A DNA stretch of 64,000 nucleotides from contig VUYV01000045.1 in NCBI GenBank assembly GCA_008711295.1, forward strand, positions 2,122,842 to 2,186,841, given 5' to 3'. The notes below the pieces were generated by a model. That model was not told the DNA's origin. It did not search any database and saw only the letters and a program-made list of their open reading frames with translations. The DNA is from Anarhynchus alexandrinus. Taxonomy: Eukaryota > Chordata > Aves > Charadriiformes > Charadriidae. The translations under genes were made by a program, and so were the position numbers. Of the stretch, positions 1 to 11,400 are shown piece by piece; position 1 is the stretch's first letter, and each line of letters opens with the position of its first letter.

Positions 1-537
1 TATGTTGCACTGTATCAAAACACATAGCTCAAGCAGAAATTTGAGAAATACTAAGTAATTTTCAGGATTGCATCAGGATTATTAGCCTTATAATTACATA
101 CACTAAACTCAAACTTCCAGTACTGTTCTAAAATATGTAAATTTTTCTAATGAGAATAGAATCACTGTTTTCTAAGTGCTCTCAAATTGCCACACTATCT
201 ACATTTTCCTTCCTTTCTCTCTCTCCTTTCTGCATTCACCTCTCTCCCGTAGGTAAATTTTTATTCTTGAATAAGTATAGTGTTTAACCATGTATTTCTG
301 TTCTTTTTAGAATAAAGAAAAGATAGCATAGGATTCTTCCAGTGTCCTTGTTTACCTGTAGTGTAGGTACCATTTCAGAATGCAATCTAATTCTTCAGGG
401 TGTTCAGAATGTATACAAAGCCTTTGGTAGATTTAGTGCTTATCATGAATTGCAGTCGAATCCGTTCATCCCTCTTTTAATGTCATTGAATACTGTTAAG
501 TACTGAAGTTGCTTGTTTTTTCTTTCCATGATAAAAG
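1..537 (+). other. SCAF8: SCAF8 intron (partial, 3' part)
   Basis: AT-rich sequence with no supported exon, running into the acceptor AG at 536-537 just before the first recognised SCAF8 exon. Pyrimidine-rich stretches occur near 205-250 and 515-530. The 5' end of the intron lies outside the window. Confidence 0.8.
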
Positions 538-682
538 ATCCCAGTAGCTCCAGCTGTGCCTGCTGTTAGCTTGGTTCCACCTGCGTTTCCTGTCACAATG
601 TCGGTCCCTCCTCCTGGTTATAGCGCAATTCCTCCTCCACCCTTCCTGCGAGCGAGTTTCAACCCTTCACAGCCACCTCCAG
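538..682 (+). CDS. SCAF8: SCAF8 internal coding exon (first in window)
   Basis: Encodes 48 residues rich in proline and valine, containing the motif PPPFLRASFNPSQPPPG (last G completed by the next exon). From memory this closely matches the proline-rich middle of vertebrate SCAF8, between the RRM and the C-terminal repeats. The acceptor is AG at 536-537 and the donor is GTAAGT from 683. The exon is 145 nt, starts in phase 0 and ends in phase 1. SCAF8 is a nuclear protein whose N-terminal CID binds the phosphorylated RNA polymerase II CTD and which carries an RRM; those domains lie upstream of this window. Family function is established knowledge; exon limits are read from splice signals and frame continuity. 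Confidence 0.92.
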
Positions 683-1218
683 GTAAGTTAGTAAAAATGA
701 ATTTGAGTATGTAATGATTGTACTCAGTTTGTGTGCTTCTGTGTACATCGTGCTTTGTATAGTTTTCCATCAGCTAGTGGTTAAAGTTTGAGCCAGTTGA
801 CCTTTGAATCTTTAATTTTAATCTAGTATGAAATTTCTTATGTCTAACTTAATATTATTTTTACCAGTGTATTCTGTTGAGAATAGGAATTACAGCAGAT
901 TTTTTTTTGAACTTGATAAAAATGGACATTTAAAAATCCTTAAGATTAATCTTCTTTCTTTGGAAAACTTTGAAACTCTTAATTTTCTTCTTCGGATATT
1001 GCTGGCAGAAATCACTTTTAAAGATGCACGTGCAGGTCATCTACAGTAAAGATGGGGTTGTTTTTGAAAACGATAAGCACTGTTGCCTCTTCCCCTACAT
1101 TTGTTGTTTGCTAGTCTTCAGTGGGGCAGCTTTTCAGGATGAATAACGTAGGAAAGCTTTTACTGCAAATCTTTTATTTGCTTCCCTTCTAATAATTTGT
1201 GACTCTTTTTTCATATAG
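683..1218 (+). other. SCAF8: SCAF8 intron
   Basis: A 536-bp AT-rich intron with donor GTAAGT (683) and acceptor ATATAG (ends 1218). A 73-codon ORF at 828-1049 lies wholly within it, resembles nothing I know and is treated as chance. Confidence 0.88.
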
Positions 1219-1299
1219 GTTATATGCCTCCCCCAGTTCCACCTGTGGTCCCACCACCTGTGGTCCCGCCACCTGTTGTCCCACCTGTTGTTCCAACAC
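1219..1299 (+). CDS. SCAF8: SCAF8 internal coding exon, poly-proline/valine
   Basis: An 81-nt exon encoding about 27 residues of VVPPP-type repeats (MPPPVPPVV... ending VVPT). It corresponds to the short proline-valine tract found at this place in mammalian SCAF8. The acceptor AG ends at 1218; the donor is GTAAGT from 1300. Its first two bases complete the glycine codon left by the previous exon. The exon is phase 1 at both ends and a multiple of three, so skipping it would keep the reading frame. The DNA shows a short internal repeat encoding VVPPP at about 1245-1290. Low-complexity proline tracts of this kind usually act as flexible linkers or as SH3/WW ligands; that role is inference here. 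Confidence 0.9.
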
Positions 1300-1899
1300 G
1301 TAAGTTTGATTCTTCTAATAGTCATTTGTGTGTTATGAAAAGCTTAATTGTTTGATATATTACTTATTTAATCAAAAGCAAGTTAATCCTGTGTAATGGA
1401 AAACAGCAACACAGAAGTTATTGTTTAGATGGTTTTAGCAGGTGTTGAGAAGATTTACAGAGCTTTGCAAGTTGACTGAAAAATTAACTTACTGTGGAGT
1501 TACTGGAAAAAAAAATTGCGGCAAATTAGTTATTTATTATTTGTATACATAGTTCAATATTTGAACCTGTCTGTAACAGATGTATCTATTACTTGAGCTA
1601 TATGGCATTAGTCACTTATTTATAATAATTTACTTTTGTTTAGCCTCTTAACTGTATTCATTTAATGTTTAAAAATATCTGTTAAAGAGTACTGATCACT
1701 TAGGCTGCCTGCAGTTCATGGTGTCTACAAAAAAATTAAATATTACAATGCTGATTGAGAATAAGAAATTATTATCAAAAAATGTAACATAGGGTAATTA
1801 ATTTCACTTATTTTGATTTATCAGCCTGACCTCTGCCAAATTAATCTTGAAGGCTTGAGTATATGATTACTGTGATACACTTCTGTTATTTCCCTACAG
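1300..1899 (+). other. SCAF8: SCAF8 intron
   Basis: A 600-bp AT-rich intron with donor GTAAGT and acceptor TTTCCCTACAG (ends 1899). I see no other feature in it. Confidence 0.88.
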
Positions 1900-2121
1900 C
1901 TTTAGTACAGCCTCCATTACCAATTGCACAAGAGACGATGAAGGATGTCCCTTTTACTAGCCTTGTTCTACCAGTTGGCACAGTTACTAGCAATCTAGCT
2001 ACTCCAACATTATCTGCTGGAAGTGTTTTTAATCCTCTGCCAATCAGCAAACCAGAACCTGATGAAAAGGGATCACATCTTACAGACCTTCAGATTTCTT
2101 CCAGTGAAAACAATAGATCTG
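1900..2121 (+). CDS. SCAF8: SCAF8 internal coding exon
   Basis: A 222-nt exon encoding about 74 residues, including LVQPPL near its start, ETMKDV, SLVLP and a SNLAT segment, ending in ENNRS plus one base. The order and spacing of these segments fit vertebrate SCAF8 as I remember it. The acceptor AG ends at 1899 and the donor is GTAAGA from 2122. It is phase 1 to phase 1 and divisible by three, like the exon before it. No globular domain is recognisable; composition (Ser, Thr, Pro, Leu) suggests a disordered linker between the proline-rich part and the C-terminal repeats. Confidence 0.92.
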
Positions 2122-2748
2122 GTAAGAAATGATTTTATTGTCTGATACGATCGCATGCAGGAAGCACCGTACATCTGAGATTTTTTTTTTTTTTTTGCGG
2201 ATCATAGTCCATTGCACTAATAACTACAGAGTAGGAAGTTTTAGGCTGGGTAGCATTTTCAATTTAAGTTGGAGGAGTGGTGGGAACCATCTTCGTCATC
2301 ACCTGATCAGTGATTTCTAGCAGCTTTTGCTCAGGGATGTTTTCTTCATAGACTCAAGAAGTAAAGCTGAGAAAGAGCCCTTTAGAAAACTTTAAGTGCA
2401 TTCTTACTACACAAGTGGCTATGGAAGGGTAGGATAGTATAACATTTACAGAATTACATCAAAGTTTTTAATACTTCCCTTGCATAAATTGGGCGATGGC
2501 TGTGGGATTTGTCAATCCTGTTGCTCTACATTCTTTACTATATGGAGGTGTTAATTTCTGTGACATAATGTCTGTTCATCACCAATGTGATTAGAAATTA
2601 TGTATGTTCATTATAGAAACTGAGACCTTGTCAGCAGTATCATCACTGAATGCATTAACTGAATATGGATTAAGCTGCATTTTGTTTTGAATGCAATGTG
2701 TTACACTGGCATTTTCTGTTAACTGTTCTTCTTGTTGCTGCATTTTAG
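2122..2748 (+). other. SCAF8: SCAF8 last intron
   Basis: A 627-bp intron with donor GTAAGA and acceptor GCTGCATTTTAG (ends 2748). It holds a T-rich run near 2181-2196. The open frame leading into the last exon from 2691 is intron sequence and its ATG is not a real start. Confidence 0.87.
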
Positions 2749-4448
2749 TGCAGAGTGATGTCTCGAGTAGCTCTGGACTTGTTGGAGGAGTGCCGCCACC
2801 CAGCGTCTCAAGCAGTTCTGGGCTTACTGGAGAAGGGCAACCACCCAGTGTCTCAAGTAGCTCTGGACTTCCAGGGGGAGTACAGCCACCCAGTGTTTCA
2901 AGCAACTCTGGACTTGGAGGAGGAGTGCAACCACCAACTGTTTCAAGCAGTTCTGGTCTTGCAGGAGGAGTGCAGCTGCCTACTGTCTCCAGTAGCTCTT
3001 CTCTTGCTGGCGGAGTTCAGCCAACCAGCGTCTCAAGTAGCTCTGGACTCATGGCTGGAGTGCAACCACCAAATGTCTCAAGTAGCTCAGGGCTTCTAGC
3101 TGGAGTGCATCCACCCAGTATCTCAAGCAGCCCTGGCCTTCTGACAGGAATGCAGCCACCCAATGTCTCAAGCAGCTCAGGAGTTCTGGCAGGAATACAG
3201 CCACCGAGTGTCTCAAGCAACTCTGGGCTTCTTATAATGCCACCACCCAATGTTTCAAGTAGTTCTGGACTTATGGGAGTGCCACCACCAAATATTTCGA
3301 GTAGTTCTGGACTTCTGGCAATGCAGCATCCAGCTGGGGTTCAAAGCATGCCTCATTTAAGTATTGGTAGTCAAAGGATGCCAGGAATGCCTCTCATAGA
3401 TATCCGTCCAGGCCTAATGCCCCATTCGCCTGGACCAAGGTTTCCATTAATGCAGCCAGGAATGCCACCGCAGCGTAGCATTCCTCCTCCAGCAATCCTT
3501 GATCCATCTCTTCACCCACCACCTCGCGGTCCTTTTCCTCCAGGAGATATTTTTAATCAAACAGAAAGACCTTTTGGAACACCAGGAAGACAAAATATTG
3601 ATAGCATTTCTAATCCAGAGAAAAGACTACCACTTGGAGGTGATAACATTCAGCAGGAAGGAGACAGAGATTATCGCTTTCCTCCAGTGGAAAACCGAGA
3701 TAATCTTAACAGACCATCTCCAGTGGATGTCAGAGATTCTGTTGGACGACCACCAGTTGATCCAAGAGAGGCTATAGGAAGGCCTCCAGTAGATGGAAGA
3801 GAACACTTTGCAAGACCACATGTAGACATGAGAGAAAATTTTGGAAGACCAGGTATAGATAACCTTGGTCGAAGAGAGCATTTTGGTTTCAATTCAGACA
3901 AGCACTGGGGACAGCGAGGAGATTATGATGAAAGAGAGCACCATGCCTTCCCTATTTATGGTGGCCCTAAAGGCTTCCATGAAGACAGAGAGAGGTTTCG
4001 GCATGTAAACTATAGGTTTGATAGTAGAAGTGGTCCCAATTGGAATAGAGGATTTGAACAAGATGCTCACAGAGATTTTGATGACCGCAGAAGACCCTGG
4101 GAAAGACAGAGGGATAGGGATGACAGAGATTTTAATTTTTGCAGAGAAATTAATGGGAACAGGTTTGGAAGAGACAGAATGTCAAACAACTGGATCCCCC
4201 CTCCGCATCCACGGGTTTTTGAATATTTTGATGGGGCCACTTCCCAACGCAAAGCCGATAATATGCCCCAGGTAAACGGTGAAAATACAGAGACAGAAAG
4301 TCAGCCACCAACTGCACAGGTGCAGGACGATCCAGAACTTTATGAAAAACTGACATCTTCCGTCGAGATAAACAAAGAGAAGAGTGACACAGAAGCTGAT
4401 ATAGAAAGTGAACCAGTGGTAGAAAGCACAGAAACTGAGGGGACATAA
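2749..4448 (+). CDS. SCAF8: SCAF8 terminal coding exon (C-terminus and stop)
   Basis: This exon encodes the last ~565 residues of SCAF8. Two bases complete a valine codon carried over from 2121. In order it holds: a 13-unit SSSSGL repeat array (2757-3332); a proline/methionine-rich segment with DIRPGL and PGPRFPL; the segment HPPPRGPFPPGDIF; an RD/RE-rich region with short VDxRExxGRPP repeats (3687-3854); the charged stretch DFDDRRRPWERQRDRDDRDF; and an acidic tail ending VESTETEGT before TAA at 4446-4448. The tail and the RD-rich block match my memory of mammalian SCAF8 closely and separate it from the paralogue SCAF4. SCAF8 and SCAF4 bind the Ser2/Ser5-phosphorylated Pol II CTD and RNA and prevent early use of intragenic poly(A) sites; SCAF8 has also been linked to elongation. 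The C-terminal part is probably disordered. No frameshift or premature stop is seen. Confidence 0.95.
2757..3332 (+). repeat. SCAF8: Coding minisatellite in SCAF8, 13 units of 45 or 42 bp
   Basis: Thirteen tandem units, ten of 15 codons followed by three of 14 codons, on the pattern (S/N)VSSSSGLxxGVQPP. The first unit begins DVSSSSGL (2757) and the last ends MQHP (3332). All units keep frame. SSSSGL is nearly fixed; variants include SSNSGL (units 4 and 11), SSSSSL (6), SSSPGL (9) and SSSSGV (10). The position after GL varies most. Because the period is a multiple of three, other frames on both strands are also open in this interval; those ORFs are shadows. Mammalian SCAF8 has related but more diverged repeats here (from memory). 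Confidence 0.95.
3687..3854 (+). repeat. SCAF8: Short RD/RE-rich protein repeats in SCAF8
   Basis: Five consecutive units of 11-12 residues with the consensus VDxRExxGRPP: VENRDNLNRPSP, VDVRDSVGRPP, VDPREAIGRPP, VDGREHFARPH and VDMRENFGRPG, followed by a decayed sixth unit beginning IDNLGRREHFGF. The alternating charged pattern resembles other RD/RE-rich RNA-processing factors. No function is assigned to this repeat specifically. Confidence 0.85.
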
Positions 4449-5090
4449 TCATCACTCAGTAGGTAAAAGATACCTTTTGTAAAGTTGTCATCTCTCTGTA
4501 ATAGATAAATGGCTGACTGGACCGTAGCAGTTCACTTTTGTCTGCCAGAGTTAAGTTAATCTGATGTTCATGTTCATCTTTCACTTAAATAACTGTACAA
4601 CTGACTTGTATAGAACACTGTTCTTAATTTGAACATGGTAGGTAAACTTTTTTTTTATTTCTCTGGTAAAGCATAAACTTGCCCCCACTTGCTTTTAATT
4701 TCACAAAGATAAAATAACAGCTTGTCAAACAAAGACTTCCTATGGAAGAAAATGGAATTTTTTAGATACTACCCTTAGGTTGGCTATCGAAATTGTTATA
4801 CTTGAAAACAGGTGCTGGTGTATCTTGTCCGTGTTTTTAGGCTGCTGCAGAATTTTAAAGTATAGACAAAGCTGTGATATTTTATGTTCCTACAATTCGG
4901 CAGAAAAAGAAATGGCCCATGTTATTTAAGGAGCATAACACAGAGATTAAAAGTGATTTTGTAAAATCTGCACTATAGTCTCTGTTTTCTCTAAAGTAAG
5001 TGTTTGTGATTTGTTCCTCGTACTGCAGTGGGTTTAAAAAAAATGAAAAAAGTACATTTTAATGTTGGGTGCATTTTGTTTTTAGATGCC

Positions 5091-5096
5091 AATAAA
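5091..5096 (+). terminator. SCAF8: Poly(A) signal, proximal
   Basis: Canonical AATAAA about 640 bases after the stop, followed by a GT/T-rich stretch (about 5103-5142), as expected of a cleavage and polyadenylation site. Confidence 0.7.
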
Positions 5097-5404
5097 GCAT
5101 ATTTGTTTGATAACAGTGTTCTAGGTATTGTATTTTTTTTTAAAACCTGCAAGCTCTAAAAACTTGGAATCAGCTATGATATGTGCTTAGCTAGTTGTTG
5201 CAAAAGGTTTATATTACTTTTGTAAGACCGATGCAACAGTTCTATGTGCAAGAAGCATATGGTTTTTACATCAAAAATCATGCAGTCATATTAGTTTATG
5301 TAAATAATGTGTATGTAAATATTTGTGTAAACCGCTTGTAGATACCACTTTTTCTGTGCGTGCCTGTGTATGTGCATGCACTCACAGAATATTGTAGACA
5401 GTTC

Positions 5405-5410
5405 AATAAA
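5405..5410 (+). terminator. SCAF8: Poly(A) signal, distal
   Basis: Canonical AATAAA about 955 bases after the stop. The downstream sequence is T-rich. It would give a longer alternative 3' UTR than the site at 5091. Confidence 0.6.
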
Positions 5411-5430
5411 ACTGAAATGAAACTAGGTTG

Positions 5431-8400
5431 TAAAAATTTGCCTTTCACCTTCTTTAGGTAGTAAGATAACAAAGCTTACTTCACTGCAATACTGTCAAGC
5501 TTATATTTACCTTCTCATGCTCATTATTATGATGTTCTTACTACTTCTGGAAGGTGGAACATGATATACTGTAAGAAGATACAGTAGGATTTTAGCTTAC
5601 TTTTTAAAATGCAGATATGCATGAAGCCAAAACTTAAGCAAATATTTGCATTGTCTTATTTTGTAATATATTTGGTATTCTGGATAGATAGTGGTAGTGT
5701 TAAGTACTTTGTGGTTATTTGTTTTTAGTAACTCAAAGTCCAGAAATGTTGCACGAAAAGCAAAAGCTATTGTTGGTCTAAAAAACCCTACATGTTTTCA
5801 AGAGAAATAAGGGGGGGGGGCTTTGTGGTTTGGTGGCTTAATATTGAAGTAGAACCTCTTGTTAAATTGTTGAGATGAATTGGCTGCTTAGGTAAATTAG
5901 GAGCGCTATTCTCTCCTGTTTCATCTACTTTGCTGCTTGTGTATCCTTCAAATTGGTGGTGAAAGATTTGGCTATAGGGTAGTGTCAGATTTTCAATTTG
6001 TTCCACTCAAGTGCTTTTTACCAACTTCTTTCAACATAACTTCTGTTAAAATTCTGTGTCTGAAAGCATCCTTTCACTCAGTTTTGAGAAAGTTGTTTTT
6101 TCTCTTCCATGATAGGATCCAAGGGTAGATTCTGTTACACGAATGCCCCTTTTGGTAGAAGAAACATTTTCAGCTCAGATTAGAATTTCGATCTTTAACA
6201 TTAAAGTGTTAACATGCAAGTTTTAATTCCCCTTCTGCTTCCCCCAAAGGGATGGAAGTATGAGAGTGCCACGTGAGTGTAAAGCATAAGCATGCCTTTG
6301 AGCGTAGAAGCAAGTTACGCATGTGTGTGTTGCCCTCTCCCTCTGGGAGTTGTGGTATTTTTTCATGCTGTGTCATGGTTCAGTTTTTCAAATACAGGGA
6401 CTTATATTCTGGATAGTAAACAAACTGTCAGCTTAATGAACGTAGCCCTTTGAAAGAGCGGACTTGAATGAACGATTCTTTATCTACTGTGCAAGTAGTA
6501 GTCATTAGGCCATAGTGAGGTATGCATTAAATAACTATTGCTTTGTATTAGGCCTTGCTGAGGTGTTTATTACCAGAACGTGTCTCAGGAGTTGAGATGA
6601 ACAGTGTTTAAGGTACAAGTACCTTCATGGGCAGACTCTGGCTCAAGGAACTTGACTGATGCTGCTGCGCCACCTACTAGTAGTGTTCTGGTCAGGTGGC
6701 TAAGGTTGTGTGAAACTCCAAACGCACAAAATAGCTATAAGGATGCTTAATGAACTTAAACAATTTTCTTTACTTCGTTCTAATATGTGCAGTTTGAAAA
6801 GGTTTCAGTCATAGACCACATAACTACTCCGAATCAAACACATATTGGCAGTAGCTTTACTTTTCAAACATTTTGTTAAATGCTGCTAAAATTGAAGGTT
6901 AATCTGTTTTTCTAAACTGGGACTGACAGTATGCTAAATTGCTCACAGTATGATGGTTTAGGTAAATTACCAGGTGAGAGATGTGAAACGATTTGGTTGG
7001 TAGTGGTATAAAACAATGTGTTATTTAATGATTTTTCATCTTTGTTAATATCTTTCAAGCATTAATAAATTGGCTACTGTACATATGTGTTATACCATCA
7101 ATTTCTAACAACTATTTTATTTTTTTGTAGAATAAAAGTTTATTGTACAGTCTTTGCTTGCATCATGTCTACAGCTAGAACTGTTCCATTTCTTATTTTA
7201 TTAATGTAGCATGCAGACAAATATTACCAAAATAGCCATATTCAGAAACTCAGAAGGAACTTAATATTACCAAAACAGTATGGTTTCTTTATCTTGCCAG
7301 TAGGAATTCTTAAATCTTTCGCAGTTGGGAGTGAAGACTTTCCTTTCTCACTGTAGATTAAGCCATCGTAAGCCAACACATGCGCTGAAAGGAGCTGTCC
7401 TGAGATCCAGACCAGTTTTTGATGTGGTTCACGGTAGTGACGTGTATCTTTTGCTGATGGAAAGGAAAGACTGAGAATGGGACAGAAAGAAGACGGAGCC
7501 AGGCATTTAGGCAGTAGTTCAGGCTTATGTCTATTTAAAGCTTGCTCTAGTGACGAAAGGTGTTAATTCTAGCAACTGAAGATGCTGATCTACTCTAAGT
7601 AACATATTGAAAAATACTTCAGGTAGCTTTGCAGGCAACACAGTATATTTAGGCATGCGCATTTACTTGAAAACTCTATGCATTAGTAAGTTGTTTGATG
7701 TGTTTATTACCTTTTTAAACAGCCTGTGATTCTGATTTTTCACTGTACTGTATTTGAGCAGAATGCTATTTCCATAAAGATTACAAAGATGAAACATAGC
7801 CTTTATTTGCTATAAAGGTATGATTTCTTTGCTGGAGCCTTTTTCAGTGAAATATTGGTACACTTTCATTTTTGTATGTAGTGCTTCATGTCGTTATTAC
7901 AAACTCAAGGGAATAGATTCTGTTGGATTCCTTTGCTTCAGTAGGGTACAATACCATTCTTCAAGCCATTTCAGTGATTTAAATGGCTTTATTTATGAAG
8001 TTACGGTACTCTTACTTTGAATAAGGCAAGATGGGAATACTGTAATCAAGCCTGTAGTGTGGCATGTACAGGCATTACTTAAGCACAGTTGGAAAATTAT
8101 CAAATAAACCATCTATAGAAGGTATTTATAAAATAAGCCAATATATTGCAGAATTCTCTCAAAATACAGTGTCAGCAGTTTTGAACACGTGCAAGGATAT
8201 GTTATGCCGGTCAACACTTAAAGTACTCATTTTCTTCATTCATGTTCCCCTAACTCAAATCTTTGGGTCATTTGATTTGAAACTGGTAAAAATGGATCCC
8301 AAATTTCATTCTTTGTATTTTGAGTAATGTATTTAAAAATAACACCATAATAAGGGTGATTTTTTTTTGTCTCTTAAAAATGGGAGCTGAACAGATATAA

Positions 8401-11400
8401 TTTTAAAACCTATTCAGAGTATCAGGAGTCATCAAGAGTGAGTAGGACAATTTCCTTTCTATTGTTAATTCAGGTAATGAAAGGCTCTTTCTTTCCCTGT
8501 TGACAGCTATTGCCGATTCTTTGATTTTTACATTAATCACATTTTCCTTTCAAGTGCTGAGTTTTCACAAGTAAGCATGTACTGTGAAGCCATCTACTTG
8601 CGTAGATGAGAAATTGATTTAAAAGGCAGAAAGGCAAGATATTCTTTTTTAATTTGAAGCAGTTTATTTGAACAAGAATGGCAAAAGCATCTTTCCGCCA
8701 TGTTGCTTTACTATATTCATTCACATCAGCAGAAATTTTGCAGTAGCAAAGAAAATATCATATTGCAAGACTTTCTTAATTGTAGCTAGCCTTATGTTTC
8801 TCCTTGAAGGGTTGTCTGAGTGATATTATTCACTCCACTTAGTCTGTACAGATTCTTTGCGTACTCAGTAAACGTTCTGAATTTTATTAACATACGTACA
8901 TGACATTTCATAGTCAAGAAAAGTCAAGTAGAGCTACTGAAAAGAAAATCCATGACGTCTCTTAAAGAGTAATAACTTCCAGCAAAGGTGTATAGGATCT
9001 GAAAAGTGATTCTTGTCAGTGATGGGATGGTTTGAAACTCTGTTGACAGGGGTTTTGTTGAAGTTGGTAAGCTGTAAAATTGTATTTGCTGTAATTCTTG
9101 TATTCCTTTCTATCCTGCACAAACTTGATGAAAAAGGGTAGTCTAATTGAATATCCTACTCATCTTTTAGATGATCTGCTACCAAAGATTAGAGGAGGGG
9201 AAGGACTAGTGGTCTGTGCACTCTTAAAAATCAAGAGGTTGTTAAGATATGGTTGTGCAGTTGAATGTATTTTCTCTTTTTAAGAAGTTTAAAATGCACA
9301 TTTCAGCACTTGCATAGTAACAGTGATATTAGTGGTGTCACTGGCTTAGCAATCTTATTCTGTACTTTGTCATTTTTCTTTTAAAGTTAACTCACTAATG
9401 CTAATTTTAAATTTTCTCTACTTCCTATCAGATGAAATCATACTAATGCCCTCCTTAGACAAGGGACTACTTTGTGCTTTACAAAAAAAAAATCTGGTCA
9501 GAGAGTATTTTAACCTCTAGATAGATTAGCTGAATTTTTTTTTCCTTTCTGATTTAATGCTTTAATGCTGCGATTTTCTTCTTGAATGATTTTCTGTATG
9601 CATATCTGTGTTATAACGGGTATGTGTTCACATTAGCATGTATCAAGCTTTCTGTTGAAATGCAGAAAAATTGTGAGATTCTTTTAAAGTAGATGACTTG
9701 ACGTGTTTCTAAAACTAGGGTAAATTTCACAGCCATATTGGTTTGTATACTGGAGCATTAAAATTGTGTTGGAGCGTTATAGTTGTGTGCAAGTCAGTGC
9801 AAAAAATCCTTAATAGGTGAAAAGTATTAAATGGATATAGAATTGTTAACTCAGTTGTAGATTACTAGGATTCACATAGGCCATAGGTGCAGGGACTTTG
9901 GATCTGAATGTCACTTCCATACTAAAGGAGAGAATATATTACAGTTACATCTGGGAAAATAAGAAATGTAGCTTTTTCTTGATGACAGCAGGAATTAAGT
10001 AGAAATAATCTTAGTGTTTAAAATCCTTTGTAAAAATCCACCACCTTTGTCTAGTAAAAGGGAAGCTCTATCATTGTCACTTTAGTTGATCAAAGGAAAA
10101 AATTACTTTAGATTCATGCTGTTTCTGAGGTAATCAGATCTCATTCAGCAATACAGTGAAATACAGTTTTAAATATGCCTTAAGTTTTTCCCTCTGAAAA
10201 GGAGCATATATTTCAAACTTTATACAAAATAAATAAATGTAATTTGGAGTTCAGTGATTTTCTTCAAGAAAATCTTTGTCATTTCAGTAGTGTAAATACA
10301 TAAATACTAAATGGACACTCAACTTTAAAAATGTTTACTGAAAGTTATACTAGTCTGTCCAGTTAATTTTTCATTTATTTTCACATGCTTGCAATACATT
10401 ATTTTGTCAAGTGGTGCCATCACAGAATTCCTGTTACCACAGATTAGAAATACCTTTGAATTATGTAATGCAGTTGCATAATCGAGTTATTTAAATCTAG
10501 GACAATCATAAACCTTTTGCTTGAAACTCACGGATTTCTTGTCCAGTATGACTACCAATATAGGTAATTCACTATTGAGAACCTTATTGCTCAAGCTATC
10601 TGTGATTAAAAGTAAAATACTGAAAAAAAATTTGAAATGCTTGCTGATTAATTTGGATTTTTTTTTTTAATTTATTAAAAGCAAAATAATGGCATCTTCT
10701 CAAATTTCATGTTGATTAGAAAATTCACCGTATTAAAAATACAAACGTGATGGCCTGTAGTTCTATGAATTCATAAAACGAGTGAGGCACCCATTATTTT
10801 TATTAGAATGGTAAACCTTGAAGTGACTAGGATAAATAAGTTATTTATACAAAATATTGAAATGTAGTCTTTAAGTTTTGTGTGCATACTGTCTGCAGTT
10901 TCTGTGCGTACGCTTTATACATGCTTTACACCTGCAATCCTCATTTCATGATCAGAACCACTGTGGAAAACAGGAAAGTGACATGAAATGGCAAATTCTA
11001 GCAGACATCAGAAATGCTCTACAGGTTGGATCTATATGTAAACCAGCAGACAGATAATGTTGTTTCAAAGGCAATACCTTGTTAGCCTAATTTGAAATCA
11101 GTTAAAACCTCAGTTACAAAGCATGAATAAGCCTTTCTTTTTTTAGATATAATAAAAGTTAATGCACACACTCTGATTAAATATTCACTAATAACAAGCA
11201 AGCATCCAGAGGTCTTAAGTAGTCCTGAGCATTTTTCTTAATGTTGCTTGTACCTTAATTAAAAACAAACAAACAAAAAAAAACCCCAATAAAGCTAAAA
11301 GAAATCTAAAACACAAGACCCCGGAAGGTGTAAATATTTGTAAGATCGCAAGGTTCTTGGAGAAATAACTTGATACAAATGTTAATATACCTATTTGGGT

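Larger units (their letters stand above)
4449..5430 (+). other. SCAF8: SCAF8 3' UTR (probable extent)
   Basis: AT-rich sequence after the TAA stop with several T-rich runs and no ORF of interest. Two AATAAA hexamers (5091 and 5405) give probable ends about 20-30 bases further on. A longer UTR, for example to the AATAAA at 7131, cannot be excluded without transcript data. Confidence 0.75.

Noticed and set aside
2591..3250. Long repeat-bearing ORFs antisense to, and in other frames of, the SCAF8 last exon
   Set aside because: The 45-bp period keeps all six frames periodic and open. The real frame is fixed by splice phase and by the SCAF8 C-terminus; the others are shadows.
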